This document shows, piece after piece, positions 22,270 to 34,814 of a DNA stretch of 64,000 nucleotides. The stretch covers positions 186,001 to 250,000 of the forward strand of contig JAOBSW010001137.1 in assembly GCA_026214975.1 (NCBI GenBank), given 5' to 3'. The notes beneath the pieces are model-generated. The model saw only the letters and a program-made list of their open reading frames with translations. It was not told the DNA's origin and did no database searches. The position numbers and the translations under genes were made by a program. Every line of letters starts with the position of its first letter. Position 1 is the first letter of the stretch. Source of the DNA: Gentiana macrophylla. Its lineage: Eukaryota; Streptophyta; Magnoliopsida; Gentianales; Gentianaceae.

Positions 22270-24850
22270 ATGACCCAGAGTTCTGGGACTCCTCTAGAGC
22301 CTTTTTACCCGGAGATTGATAGGCACGCAAGCCAATTGAGGAGAAGATCGTCTGCCTCGGTTTCAAACACCGTGGACGGACAAGAACCTTCGGATTCTTC
22401 TTCAGAGGGAGAAGGTATGACGACCAGCGGAAGAGATAGGTTGAATGGTGATGGTACATCTCAAGTTGGAGGATTGGGCCATCTAAACAACCCTCCTCCA
22501 CGTGAAAGAAATCATGTGGACCCTCATTTGGTTGCAAGGACAGATGGGAGGAATTTGTTTGATCCCGCTTTGGAAGGGGATGTACAACTTCAACAACAAG
22601 CACTGGGTCGGGACAATCAGCAGTTACTTCCGTTGGTTCAACAATTAGCGGCACAGAATCAGCTTCTTCAAGCTAATCAGAATAACCCGAATCAACAGCA
22701 ACAGAATGACCCACCTGCCAATCAAGGGTTTGTTTCAGTGAGAGATTATGTGGTTACTCCATACCAAGGGATCGCCACAATCCAATCAGAATCCCGCCGC
22801 CCATGCTAACAACATGGAACCAAAACAAAATGTTATAAATATTATCAGTGAGAATGCGGTTTTCATGGGCAAAGGAATGAGGATCCTAATGAGTTTTTGG
22901 ACAATTACCTACAAATAATCTCGACATTGAAGTATAATGGAGTGACCGGGAGGCACTCAAGTTGATGATGTTTGATTTGCTTTTGAGAGGGCTGCAAAAA
23001 CATGGTTTAACTCCTACCAAATGGCTCCCTATCTACTTGGGCGGAAGTGGCCGATGTTTTTACGAAAAGTATTTTCCTCCGCGAAGATTGAAGATTTGAA
23101 GCGTGAAATTCATAACTTTAGTGGGAGAAAAGGAGAGACTATGAAAGAGGCAGTTGAGAGGTTTAGAGCTTTGATGAAAAAGTGCCCTCCCATAATTTGA
23201 GTACGGTTGAACAAGTCATAAAAATCTATCGAGCCTTGGATAAATCGGATAGAAATCTTTTGGATGCGGCAAGTGGAAAGTGTTTGACAAGGATTGATCC
23301 CGAGTTGGCTATGCAACATATTAATGATGCAATTGAAAGGGATGATGAATGGGTTTCAAGTTCAGGGACAGACAACCCGAATGAGTCTCAACAAACTGTC
23401 AAGGCACTTGAAGAACGATTGGACAAAGAGACAACAGTGCACACAATGAGTTGTTGTACTTTGCAAACACAGTGAAGAAAATGGAAGATGCATTATGAGG
23501 TTTGTCGATTATGTGGAGGTAATCATTCGGCTCATTTTGTTCGAATCCGAGTAGGTCGGCTTATCCTCAATGATTACCTCGATAGACACCACGGCCCGGT
23601 CCCACACCGATTCCTCAACAACCTATAGCAAGTGTGTCTCGGCCACAACCGATTCTGCGGTGGTGGAAGAGTTGGTAGCCGCACTCAACAGATTGGGAGT
23701 GGGAAGCTCGAGTGGTAGTAGTCAACAAAGTCCCGGGAAGAACCCGGTTTGGGCAACAAAGCAGAGTTTTGGTGGGCGGTGAATCCAAACAATCGGTGGG
23801 GTAATAATCAAAGCTTGCAAGTTCCACCATACTATCAAGATTTTGAATCATCAATTGGACTTGGCATGGAAGAAGAGATACAACCGAATGATGTAAGTTA
23901 CATTGGAAATAATTCTGAAGGGAATTGGAATCGTGGCAACAACAACCAAGGAAAATTTGGAATCACAACAATTGCAGGAATAATGGGAGGAACCAGAATT
24001 TTGGGAATTCATGGAATAACAACCAACAAGGCTAAAATTGGAACCAAGGAAATCAAGGTGGCCAGGGAATTGGGACCGAGGCAACCGAGGTGGAACCAAA
24101 ATAATCAAGGCCAAGGCAACCGAGGTTGGAATCGAGAATAGAGAGCAAGGGAACCTCGAATTTCCAAGGTGGTTGGAGAGAGAATAATCAAGGTAGTTGG
24201 GGTCGACAACATCAAAACTTCAACAACCAAGGTTATGAAAGCCAAAATCAAAATTCAAGTAAACGAGTTGGGGTCGAGAATCGACAAGGCCAATGGGGCA
24301 ATAATCGAATAGAGATCATGGGAGACGAGAGCAAGGGCAACAAGTCGACCCAACCAGCAGAATACTCAACAAGCCGTAAATCAAAATTGCGAGACTTATC
24401 AACACCCGAATGCCCATAAGCAAAACAGCTCCTATAATCAACAAGGGGTAGTCGGGAAGTCAAAGGAAGTCTTCGGATGAAGGTCTTGATCGATTGAATA
24501 AGCTTGTGATTGAACAGAGCGGCCATACGGAATTTGGAGATTCAGGTGGGCTAGTTGACCGAGAATAGATCTCAACCGCCTTTGAGTACGGGGCTACCTA
24601 GTAACACGGAGAGGAACCCCAAGGAATCTAAAGATGTTTGTGCGGTAATTACCCGGAGTGGTAAAGAGACGGGTCAACAAGGTCGAGAACTTGAGAAGAT
24701 GATGCCAAACTCCGAGAAAGAGAAATTTTGTGATTACAAAGGGCCGTTGGGTGAGCAAGAAGGTTTTGATGAGGATGTTGAGAAAAGGCCTGAAAAAGAG
24801 AGAATCTCGGGGTTGGAAAGGGAAGTGGAAGAATACAAGTGAAAGTGGGA
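22270..24850 (+). pseudogene. Athila gag
   Basis: The ATG at 22270 gives MTQSSGTPLEPFYPEIDRH and an open frame to 22809, including a Gln/Asn-rich segment near 22590-22720. The retrotransposon gag core follows in shifted frames (about 22860-23470: a DPNEF-type block, then KRGETMKEAVERF-like sequence and LDAASGKCLTRIDPELAMQ). The C-terminal half (23750-24450) is extremely Asn/Gln/Gly/Trp-rich (NNNQGK, GNRGWN). The tail 24555-24842 is acidic and Lys-rich. At least four frame changes break it. Gag would form the particle shell. Confidence 0.8.
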
Positions 24851-25012
24851 AGAAGCGGCGAGGCCAAAGTCGGATACGATAATCATTGATGTGAAGGAAG
24901 AAGAGCCATCGCCACCACTCGTGCCTAAAGGTAGTAAAGGTAAAATTCCCCTCCTCCCGGGTTTTGATGTGACCACTTTACCATTTCCTCCCAAAACAAC
25001 TAAAAGGAGGTC

Positions 25013-25731
25013 TTGACCCAAAGTCAAGCCAAATTTTTAGAAATGTTGAGGAAATTTGAAGTGACCATGCCAATGTTGGATATAATTGCTAACATCCCAT
25101 CGTATTTCAAGTTTTTAAAGAATATGCGTTCAAGTAAAGAGAAAATGCAACAGATAGTCCAGTTGAGTTATGAATGTTCCGCCATTTTTGAGAATAAAGT
25201 CCCTCCCAAAATTCAAGATAGGGGCAGTTTTACTATCCCGATAACCATAGGAGAGACTGTTTTAAAAAATGTGCTTTGCGATTTGGGGGCATCGGTTAGT
25301 TTGATGCCAAAGTCAGTTTATGATAAGTTGGGCCTAGGGAGATTAGAACCAACGGGCGTGACTTTGCAAATGGCGGATAGGTCAGTTAGGACACCGCTAG
25401 GGGTAGCCGAGGATGTGTTTGTTCAAGTTTATAAATTTGTGTTTCCGGTTGATTTCGTGGTTCTTGATATGGACACTGATTCTAAGACACCTCTGTTGTT
25501 AGGTCGGCCTTTCCTAAATACTGGGGAGACCTTGATAGATGTTAAGAGGGGGGATATAATTTTAAGAGTTGGTCAAGATAGTGTCAAGATTAATGTGTAC
25601 AAAACCATGAAACACCCCGAGGATGAGATGAACGATTGTTTTTCGATAGATGTCATCCACCCGTGTGTTTTGGAGAATGTGAATTTGCAGGGGCACAAGG
25701 AACCATTGGAGAAATGTTTGATGAAATCATG
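25013..25731 (+). pseudogene. Athila protease, left part of a split gene
   Basis: The frame encodes an aspartic protease with the active site DLGAS at 25280-25294, followed by SLMPKSVYDKLGLGRLEPTG, LQMADRSVRTPLGVAEDVFV and the flap/second block TPLLLGRPFLNTGETLIDVK. The coding is interrupted at 25731 by the nested element. It continues after 31662 in the same reading frame, allowing for the target duplication. Protease would process the Athila polyprotein. The protease domain itself is intact in this copy. Confidence 0.88.
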
Positions 25732-27275
25732 TGTTGGAGAGATTTTGCATCATTGAAACAAAAGAAAATTTATAAAACCTATACTACCATGCAAAACTAC
25801 TTACTAACCGGCCGAATACCGGGTAGTTTCTAGTAAAGTTGGATAAGTACGGGTATCGATCCTCAGGGAAAAGGGATGTTGAATCTAATCTAATTAATCC
25901 TCTCAATTGTTACTAACGAAAACAAATAAACAAAGAACTAACAAATAAACTCATAGAACAAGTAAACTAAATCTAAACTAGAACAAATAATAAAAACCTA
26001 AACTAAGGATACATGGGATCAAACATCATACAAACCAAGTGATTTCAATCCTAGTTCATCTCATGATTTTAATTCAAATTGTGGTTTCACCTTTACACGA
26101 GACACAAACCCCTAATCTCTTAGTGAATCTGTATTCTCAAGCTATGAAATCCTACTCTCGTAGTGAGTTCAATTTATCAATCTCTCCTCTCTCGAATGTT
26201 GAGACCGATATTCCATACAAAACGAAGGTGTAGATCCAAGTTAACTCTCGTATTTTAGAACCTAACAACCTAGATAATTAACCGATTAACTTGTCATCAT
26301 TAATGATTAAAGATCCTATCTTTCTATGGTGATCTAGTCTACGCAACTCTCGTATGTTGTAAACATATCAATTAGTAAACAAATCTCTCGATATGAGTTC
26401 ACACAATAGCATCATAATCAAAGAAAGATACAAAATCAATTAAAGATCATAAAAACGAATAAGGACTGAATAAATTAAATAAATAAACTCACATAGTTTG
26501 GTACATGATTGAATCCATGAATCGAAAAGCAAACATCTAATCTACTCCTAATCTATCCTCGGTTCACCCGAGCACAAGGCTCGGGTGACCGGCCTTCAAA
26601 CTCTCAATATGCGGCTGCTGGCCTCTCTTTTGGTGTGAAGAAATTTCTGAATCAATTTAGGGTTTGGGGCTGCTGTGCTTTTATAATAAAACTAAGTCGG
26701 CTGCTACAGTAACCTAAGTCGGTTTCCGCAAAAACGGCGGTGGACGCCCGTCTAACCAACTGGACGCCCGTCCAGAATGCTTGGACGGATACTGGACACC
26801 AGTTCAGCCAACGTCTGAACTCTCTGTATGTGAATTAGCTCCCTGGACGTACGTGCGCTTTATCGACGCACGTTCGATATAAACGCTTCTCGGACGCTCG
26901 TCGGCCTCGGATGAACGCTCGTCCATCTTGATGCAGAACGGATTTCTTGATAATTATCCTTTCTTTCCTCCATCTTTATCCTCTTGTAACATCTCTATCT
27001 CTTCATCAACACTTCAAATTCGAATTTAGACTCTTCCAAGTTAAAGATATGTATCTACACACATCGAAAAACATACCAAAACGTAACACGATTCCAAAAC
27101 AACATAAAATCATCAAATAAAGCTTATAAATCGATACGTTTTCATATTTTACTATTAAAAACACCATTTACTCAATATTTACATATATAGCTCAAAATCT
27201 ATGAAAATCATACGAATGTAGGGGAAATTGATATAGAAAAAATATATAAAAATCACTATAATTTAGCCCTTAACA
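25732..27275 (-). repeat. 3' LTR of non-autonomous element
   Basis: The LTR is 1544 bp. It includes ggacgcccgtc-type motifs at 26740-26935 and, on the minus strand, a TATA-like tattataaaagc at about 26677-26690. Differences from the other LTR are few and several sit within the cg-rich motif block. Confidence 0.9.
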
Positions 27276-27312
27276 ACACCCCCACACTTAAACTTTTTCT
27301 CGTCCTCGAGCA
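27276..27312 (-). other. Polypurine tract block of non-autonomous element
   Basis: Read on the minus strand: ctcgaggacgag, then aagtttaagtgtgggggtgt directly against the LTR start tgttaagg. It resembles the block at the Athila 3' LTR (36917-36949). Confidence 0.8.
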
Positions 27313-28380
27313 AAACAGAACAAAGATCAAGCTCGAGACAAATAAACATCTACACAAATATAAAGTATATTCAATAACTTAGAAGTTCACCCATGTAGTG
27401 TGTGCATAGCCATAATAAACTTCCACTAAGTTCCACAATTTGAAAGTTATTCAAACCAAAACTAGCCCGGTTTCCCATCTAAGTTAGAAATATTCAAAAT
27501 TTATAACATGCACTTTACAAAACATACATATCCCAAAAAGAAATAGTAGAGAATATCTAAAACCTTTCTGAAAAACTCAGAGGATAATCCCTACAACATA
27601 TCCTTCAGTTTATACTGGGTATAAGATTAACGATAACTAAGTCCTTACTTATTCATAATAATATATTTCAATATTTTCACTTTTTCACACTTTTCTAACA
27701 CACATCGTAATAAGCTTTTGCCCTCATAGCAGAATAGGACATTTCAAGATAATCCCTACCTTACTCCAATCATAAGGCGACTATAAACTGACCGTCGTGA
27801 GCTTTGGTCATCATAGTGGAATAGGACATACGTGGTACACCTACCTCACCCAAATAATAAACCGACTTCCGACACACACAATCACAATTATGTTTACTTA
27901 GAGATTTTGGTTGGCAAGTGGAAAAGATTATTTTCTAGTAGCATGCACCATCGAGCATAACACCTCAAGTAAACAATATATTACTATTGCAAAGATTTAA
28001 TCACGTTTCACTTATCACATTCAAACTTCTGAGATATTCACAAGATTATGTCATACTTTAATCTTAGAATACAAACTACTAAACTTTTCAAGAATTGTAC
28101 ATAAGCAAAGAAACATGCTATAATCATCAAAAATCTCCAACTAAAATGGGGTAGGCTTTCAACATTTAGCTCATCATTTACTCTGGCATGTGAAAAAGAG
28201 TGTCGGGTGAAACAACTAAAATTACTAAATATACCGAATATAGCAAAAATGATATAAACTCAAGCAAAGATATGCCTTTGTCTACTCGGGATATAACAAA
28301 AAATATGAAAATTAAGCACTTTTCATAGAAATACTAAAAATATGAGCAAACGAAAGTAGACACATAAATCATCAATCCCT

Positions 28381-28415
28381 TCCCCCACACTTAGATTGCA
28401 ACTTGTCCTCAAGTT
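28381..28415 (-). other. Second polypurine-like block in non-autonomous element
   Basis: On the minus strand it reads acttgaggacaagttg, then ctaagtgtgggggaa, repeating the layout of the real tract about 1.1 kb away. Confidence 0.6.
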
Positions 28416-28889
28416 GTACAGAAATAAAAAATTAGAGAACTTAGCTTATTGGATGCTGGCAATTCTGGAAAAATCGGTAAAAACCAAAATTGATGCATAG
28501 CTCAGTAGACTGTGGAGCATCACAGGTAAACTGAATTCATCTTTAAAGTGCACAATAGCTATAGAAAGTATCCTGCAGACTTGATCAATGCAAAAAGAGT
28601 CTTCGGGGAAAAAGAAAAGATTACATATATAAAGCACATGAAGAAAAGGATCATAGAGATTTTCCAACTTAAGCTCAACTAAAGATTGAATACTATACAT
28701 GAAATACTACAAAGTCGTAGGCTAGGTGCAACTATATGAAAATATACTACAATGCAATCTACATGATATGCAATCCTAAAAATAAAATAAATAAAAAAAA
28801 ATAAATTCTGACAGGCTCAGGCTGAGCAAGTTGACCCCTGACAACTCTACAGTGACTACGGCCTATGCATAAACTAAAATAAAAACGAG

Positions 28890-29400
28890 GTAGTATTACG
28901 GAAACCGACAGTTAACTACACTCAAGAAAAATAAAAGAAAAATAGAAAAACAATGCAACTAGATGACATGCAGCTAAATGATATGCATCTAAGTGATATG
29001 CAAAAATAAAAGAAAATAAAAGAAAGAAAACTAGCCCACTCATTTGCAACATGACATGTATATAATAAACGTCTACCAAATAATGACAAGGTTACGATAA
29101 ACGACATACTGTTGTTCATTACATGCGGTGACGCGCTTTAAGACTCGTCAAAGGTGATAGCATTATGGAAAACCAACAGTTAGCTATACTAAACAGACAT
29201 AACTCATACGGCCAAAGACGTACCATTACGGAAAACCGACAGTAGCTACCCATATGAGTTACAAAAATAACAAGGAAGCACATAAGTCTTAAAGCTCACA
29301 AGATTCATCACAGCGGTATGTAGCATACGGAAACCGACATTAGCTACTAATTAACACGAAGACCAGTTATAGCATACGAGAACCGACAGTAACTATAACT
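28890..29400 (-). repeat. Cluster of five core repeats, four in hairpins with different stems
   Basis: The core attacggaaaccgacagtta (or variant) recurs five times. Flanking arms pair in four copies yet differ in sequence: gtagt/actac (28890-28894, 28915-28919), atagc/gctat (29157-29161, 29183-29187), gtagc/gctac (29330-29334, 29343-29347) and agttatag/ctataact (29365-29372, 29393-29400). The copy at about 29224-29249 has no clear stem. Confidence 0.7.
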
Positions 29401-30093
29401 TGCATAGATGAATCATGTATGTAAAAATAGATCAATTACTTAACATGGATTCGTAGATGGAAAGATATGAATATGCAAGTTCAGATCATCTACGTAAAAA
29501 CAATTGGCCACAGAAGCTCAAATTAAAGTATCCATATCAAATAAAGCATTAAAAATCAAATTGAGAAGAAATCTGGAACCTGGACTGGCGTTCACTAATT
29601 CAAACGGGCTTTTAAAACTTATGCAGGCCGGACGGGCGTTTAGATATATGGACGTCCGCCTGGTTCTTGAAAACGAAATGTAGCCGATACATTTTGGAAC
29701 GGACGGCGCCCAACAAACCAGGCAGCTTTCGTTTACTCGCAGTTTAAAGAAGCGGACGGGCGTTCACTAACTTGAACGCTCGTCCATACAACGAATAATA
29801 CAGCAGAGAGCAGAAAACGCAGACAAACCCTAAAAACTTAAAACACATATTAACACAGATCACAACAAACCACTTTCAATTAAAGCACAAAGAGGTTAGA
29901 TCGTAAAACACATAAACACATACTTCACGTTTAAACAAATCGAGTAAAAAACTTTTGCAAATTCTTAACCTTATGGTCATCGAAACACGGAAAAATAAAA
30001 ACTCTCGATTTGGTAAATGCTACTTTTATTAAAACGAAAAATAAACGTAACAAAATCGAGAAATAACAAGATCAGATTCAACATGACACCTAT

Positions 30094-30111
30094 TCCCCGG
30101 CAACGGCGCCA
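30094..30111 (-). other. Primer-binding site of non-autonomous element
   Basis: Read on the minus strand this is tggcgccgttgccgggga, four bases from the LTR end. It is identical to the Athila site at 22156-22173. Confidence 0.88.
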
Positions 30112-30115
30112 CTTT

Positions 30116-31662
30116 TGTTGGAGAGATTTTGCATCATTAAAACAAAAGAAAATTTATAAAACCTATACTACCATGCAAAACTACCTCCTAACCGGCCGAA
30201 TACCGGGTAGTTGCTAGTAAAGTTGGATAAGTACGGGTATCGATCCTCAGGGAAAAGGGATGTTGAATCTAATCTAATTAATCCCCTCAATTGTTACTAA
30301 CGAAAACAAATAAACAAAGAACTAACAAATAAACTCATAGAACAAGTAAACTAAATCTAAACTAGAACAAATAATAAAAACCTAAACTAAGGATACATGG
30401 GATTAAACATCATACAAACCAAGTGATTTCAATCCTAGTTCATCTCATGATTTTAATTCAAATTGTGGTTTCACCTTTACACGAGACACAAACCCCTAAT
30501 CTCTTAGTGAATCTATATTCTCAAGCTATGAAATCCTACTCTCGTAGTGAGTTCAATTTATCAATCTCTCCTCTCTCGAATGTTGAGACCGATATTCCAT
30601 ACAAAACGAAGGTGTAGATCCAAGTTAACTCTCGTATTTTAGAACCTAACAACCTAGATAATTAACCGATTAACTTGTCATCATTAATGATTAAAGATCC
30701 TATCTTTCTATGGTGATCTAGTCTACGCAACTCTCGTATGTTGTAAACATGTCAATTAGTAAACAAATCTCTCGATATGAGTTCACACAATAGCATCATA
30801 ATCAAAGAAAGATACAAAATCAATTAAAGATCATTAAAATGAATAAGGACTGAATAAATTAAATAAATAAACTCACGTAGTTTGGTACATGATTGAATCC
30901 ATGAATCGAAAAGCAAACATCTAATCTACTCCTAATCTAACCTCGGTTCACCCGAGCACAAGGCTCGGGTGACCGGCCTTCAAACTCTCAAGATGCGGCT
31001 GCTAGCCTCTCTTTTGATGTGAAGAAATTTCTGAATCAATTTAGGGTTTGGGGCTGCTGTGCTTTTATAATAAAACTAAGTCGGCTGCTACAGTAACCTA
31101 AGTCGGTTTCAGCAAAAACGGCGGTGGACGCCCGTCTAACCAACTGGACGCCCGTCCAGAATGCTTGGACGGATACTGGATGCCAGTTCAGCCAACATCT
31201 GAACTCTCTGTATGTGAATTAGCTCCCTGGACGCACGTGCGCTTTATCCAGACGCCCGTTCGATATAAACGCTTCTCGGACGCTCGCGTCGCCTCGGATG
31301 AACGCCGTCCATCTTGATGCGTAACGGATTTCTTGATAATTATCCTTTCTTTCCTCCATCTTTATCCTCTTGTAACATCTATATCTCTTCATCAACACTT
31401 CAAATTCGAATTTAGACTCTTCCAAGTTAAAGGTATGTATCTACACACCTCAAAAAACATACCCAAAAGGTAACACGATTCCAAAACAACATAAAATCAT
31501 CAAATAAAGCATATAAATCGATACGTTTTCATATTTTACTATTAAAAACACCATTTACTCAATATTTACATATATAGCTCAAAATCTATGAAAATCATAC
31601 GAATGTAGGGGAAATTGATATAGAAAATATATATAAAAATCACTATAATTTAGCCCTTAACA
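30116..31662 (-). repeat. 5' LTR of non-autonomous element
   Basis: This 1547-bp copy is nearly identical to 25732-27275. The short ORF on the plus strand (about 64 codons) is present in both LTRs and has no coding support. Confidence 0.9.
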
Positions 31663-32150
31663 ACATGCAAGGTGACTGACGACAGCCGGGTGATGCGAGT
31701 TTATGCCATGCATCTCGAGGCGGGTGAGTTCATGGAAGCTAGCTGGACTAAGAAACTGGATCTCGGTTCGCCAGAGGATATGCCAAAGCCATCCATTGAG
31801 GAACCACCGACGGATTTGGAGTTGAAACCGCTTCCTCAACACCTCAAATATGTTTTTCTTGAAGGTAGTGATTTACTTCAGTTATTATATACGCTTCACT
31901 AATGACCTTGCAGGAAGTAAAGCTGGTTCAAGTCTTGAAGAAGAGGAAACGAGCTTTTGGATGGAAAATGGTGGATATCAAGGGGATTAGTGCCGACATA
32001 TGTAAGCACAAAATCATCCTCGAGGATGGGGCGAGACCGAGGCGTCAACCACAAAGGAGACTGAACCCGCATTTACTGGAAGTGGTAAGAAAGGAAGTGG
32101 TGAAGATGTTGACGTTGGGCATCATCTACCCCATCTCGGATAGTGAGTAG
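31663..32150 (+). pseudogene. Athila pol, protease-to-RT segment
   Basis: Directly after the nested element the protease frame continues (TDDSRVMRVYAMHLEAGEFM) and reaches QHLKYVFLEGSDLLQLL, then stops at about 31900 (frameshift). The next frame (31902-32150) encodes KLVQVLKKRKRAFGWKMVDI, KGISADICKHKI and RRLNPHLLEVVRKEVVKML, the start of the RT domain. An in-frame TAG at 32146-32148 replaces what is normally a Trp in the family (SDSxWVSP region). Confidence 0.85.
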
Positions 32151-33032
32151 GTGAGTCCCACACAGGTGGTACCTAAGAAGGGAGGCATTACGGTGCTAAC
32201 AAATGAGCAAGGTGAGTCTTTTTCTGTACGCCCTGTTACCGGTCATCGAGTCTGCATTGATTTTCGCATGTTGAATGAAAAGACTAGGAAGGATCATTTC
32301 CTACTCCCGTTTGTTGATCAAGAGTTAGATAAGCTTGCTGGTCATGCATTTTATTGTTTTCTTGATGGATTTAGTGGTTATTATCAGATTCACATTGATG
32401 TCAATGACCAAGAAAAGACCACGTTTACTTGTCCCTATGGCACCTTTGCATTTCGAAGAATGCCTTTCGGGTTGTGTAACGCACCCGCGACATTTCAAAG
32501 ATGCATGCTTGCCATTTTTGCTGATTTGATAGATAAGTGTATGGCGGTGTTTATGGATGATTTTACAGTTTTTGGGGACAGTTTTGATGCATGCTTGACT
32601 AATATAGATAGGGTGCTCGCTAGGTGCGAGGAGACCGATTTGATTTTGAACTGGGTGAAGTGTGATTTTATGGTGACTGAGGGAATTGTCCTAGGTCATA
32701 AGGTCTCAGCTGAGGGGATAGAGGTTGATAGGGCTAAGGTAGATGCTATTTCTAGGTTGCCTATGCCTACTAGTTTGAAAACGTTAAGATCTTTCTTGGG
32801 ACATGCGGGGTTTTATCGTAGATTTATCCCTAAGTTTGCCCAAAAGGCTACACCTCTTACTTCTAGATTGAAGAAGGGAGTAAATGTGACTTTTGATGAT
32901 GAGTGCGTGGAAGCTTTCGAGGAGATTAAGAGGCTTTTGACTGAGGCTCCTATTTTGATAACTCCAAATTGGGAGCAAGAGTTTGAGGTTATGTGCGATG
33001 CTAGCGATTTGGCAAGTAGGAGCAAGTGTTAG
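32151..33032 (+). pseudogene. Athila reverse transcriptase
   Basis: This 293-codon open stretch holds the RT palm: RVCIDFRMLNEKTRKDHF, FYCFLDGFSGYYQIHID, FAFRRMPFGLCNAPATFQRC, the catalytic FMDD at 32550-32561, GIVLGHKVSAEGIEVDRAKV and LRSFLGHAGFYRRFIPKFA. These are typical Athila blocks. The RT domain is undamaged in this stretch. It is separated from the upstream part by one stop codon and from RNase H by a frameshift near 33010. Confidence 0.92.
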
Positions 33033-33421
33033 GACAAAAGGTGGATAAGTTGTTTCGACCGATTTATTATGCCTGTCACACCTTGAATCCGGCCAATGTA
33101 ACTACACTACGACGATCGAAAGAATTGTTGGCGGTAGTTTTTGCTTTCGACAAGTTTAGATCCTATCGGTGGGGTCTAAAGTGATTGTCCATACGGACCA
33201 TTCCGCATTGCAATATTTGTTCGCTAAGAAGGATGCGAAACGCGGTTGTTGAGATGGATTTTGCTCCTTCAAGAGTTTGATATGGAAATTAAAAACCGTA
33301 AAGGTTGTGAGAATGTGGTAGCCGATCACCTTAGTCGGATTGAGCAGTTGAGGTGACAAATCGAGAAAGGGTTGAAATAGATGACTCGTTTTCGGATGAG
33401 CGACTTTTTGTTGTGTAGACT
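33033..33421 (+). pseudogene. Athila RNase H
   Basis: Readable in shifting frames: CDASD (end of the RT frame, about 32994), [55 protein letters not shown], and [13 protein letters not shown] before a stop near 33354. The catalytic Asp/Glu/Asp set is recognisable. At least two indels break the domain. Confidence 0.82.
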
Positions 33422-34814
33422 ATGTTATCGGAAAACGCGAGGATTTTTTTCAAGAAAGGAAAGGAGGGAGCTCCGTGGTTTGCACCGATAGTGAATTACC
33501 CGGAAAGTGGATTTATCGAGTCGGAGTTAGATGAGAATCAGAGGAGGAAGTTAGTGAGTGAGGCTAGATACTTCGTTTGGGAGGATCCCTACTTGTTTCG
33601 ATTGTGTGCTGATGGCGTTTTGAGAAGATGTATAACTGAGGGCGAGAGATTGAGCGTGTTATCCTTTTGCCATGATAGAGAGGCCGGGGCCATTTTTCTG
33701 GACAAAGGACCGCATTGAAGGTTTTGAAAAGCGGGCTATATTCGCCGACAATTTTTAAGGATGCCTACGCTTATGTAAAAACATGTGACGCGTGTCAACG
33801 TTCGGGGAGAATTTCTAGGAAAAATGAGATGCCTCAACGACCTATCATTGTTTGTCAGTCTTCGACGTTTGGGAATTGACTTTGTGGGACCCTACCCTTC
33901 TTCTTTTTGGCAACAAGTTCATTTTGGTAGCTTGTGATTACGTCTCAAGTGGGTGGAAGCAATTGCATCCCCACTAATGAATGACATACATGGTCATTAA
34001 GTTTCTAAAAGTTCATTTTCACACGGTTTGGAGTACCTAGAACTATCATTTCGACAATGGCACTCATTTTGCGAATAGAGATTTAGATAAGCTACTCCTT
34101 AAGTATGGGGTGACTCATAAGTTAGGAACGACTTATCACCCTCAAACGAGTGGCCAAGTGGAGGTTTCAAACCGAGGTATTAAAAGGATTCTTGAACGAA
34201 CTGTTGATAAAAATTCTAAGAGTTGGTCCAAAAAGTTCGATGACGCTCTTTGGGCTCACAGAACCGCATTTAAGACTCCAATTGGTATGTCGCCGTACAT
34301 GATTGTCTTTGGAAAAACGTGTCACTTACCAGTGGAGGTTGAGCATAGAGCGCATTGGGCTATTAAAGAGTTAAATATGGACGAGACTCTTAGTGGAAAG
34401 AGAAGGATGGCTCAATTAGTTGAATTGGAGGAGTTTCGACTACGAGCCTACGATTGTTCGGCAAGATACAAAGAGAAAACCAAGCTCCTCCACGATCAAT
34501 TGATAAAGCCAAAGATGTTTGAGGTAGGAGATGAGGTTCTGTTGTATGATACTCGTTTGCATCTTTTTCCGGGAAAGTTGAAGTCTCGATGGTCGGGACC
34601 TTACACAGTTGAGAGGATTTTTGACTCGGGAGCTGTAGAGATAAAGCACCCCAAGCATGGGACTTCAATCACAAATGGCCTTCGTTTGAAGAAATATGAA
34701 AAATTGCCGTTTGATGAAGCTCTCGAAGTGGTGATTTTGGAGGATCCTAAGATAGAGGAAGCCAATTGTTTAGTCCCGTCATGGACTCCAATGCATGACA
34801 TCTTAACCTTATAA
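33422..34814 (+). pseudogene. Athila integrase
   Basis: 33422-33718 covers the start (APWFAPIVNYPESGFIESEL, YFVWEDPYLFRLCADGVLRR). The zinc-binding H2C2 and first catalytic Asp (CDACQRSGRISRKNEM, DFVGPYPS) lie at 33720-34090 in broken frames. 34110-34814 is open for 234 codons: [20 protein letters not shown] (with the catalytic Glu), [40 protein letters not shown] and a C-terminal [20 protein letters not shown] region. Stop at 34812-34814. Minus-strand ORFs here are shadows. Confidence 0.9.

Larger units (their letters stand above)
27313..30093 (-). other. Internal region of non-autonomous element, no gene
   Basis: No ORF over about 85 codons and no retroviral motif is seen on either strand. 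It holds a second polypurine-like block (28381-28415), a cluster of hairpins (28890-29400), a short 15-bp tandem repeat (atgatatgcatctaa type, 28960-29003) and ggacgggcg motifs (29585-29790). A duplicated segment near 27710-27850 contains agaataggaca/ggaataggaca. Confidence 0.7.
25732..31662 (-). mobile_element. Non-autonomous LTR element (LARD-like) nested in Athila pol
   Basis: Direct repeats 25732-27275 and 30116-31662 flank 2.84 kb of sequence without a credible gene. On the minus strand the element starts tgttaaggg and ends ctccaaca. Its primer site, identical to that of Athila, lies next to the right-hand LTR and its polypurine tract next to the left-hand one, so it reads right to left. 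Flanks are tcatg and acatg (catg shared). LTRs are nearly identical, so it is a young insertion. With Athila-type signals and no coding, it is best called a large retrotransposon derivative. Trans-mobilisation by an Athila element is inferred. Confidence 0.88.

Noticed and set aside
28446..29119. Minus-strand ORFs of 84 and 65 codons in the non-autonomous element
   Set aside because: Short, hydrophobic by AT composition, no homology pattern; the region looks non-coding.
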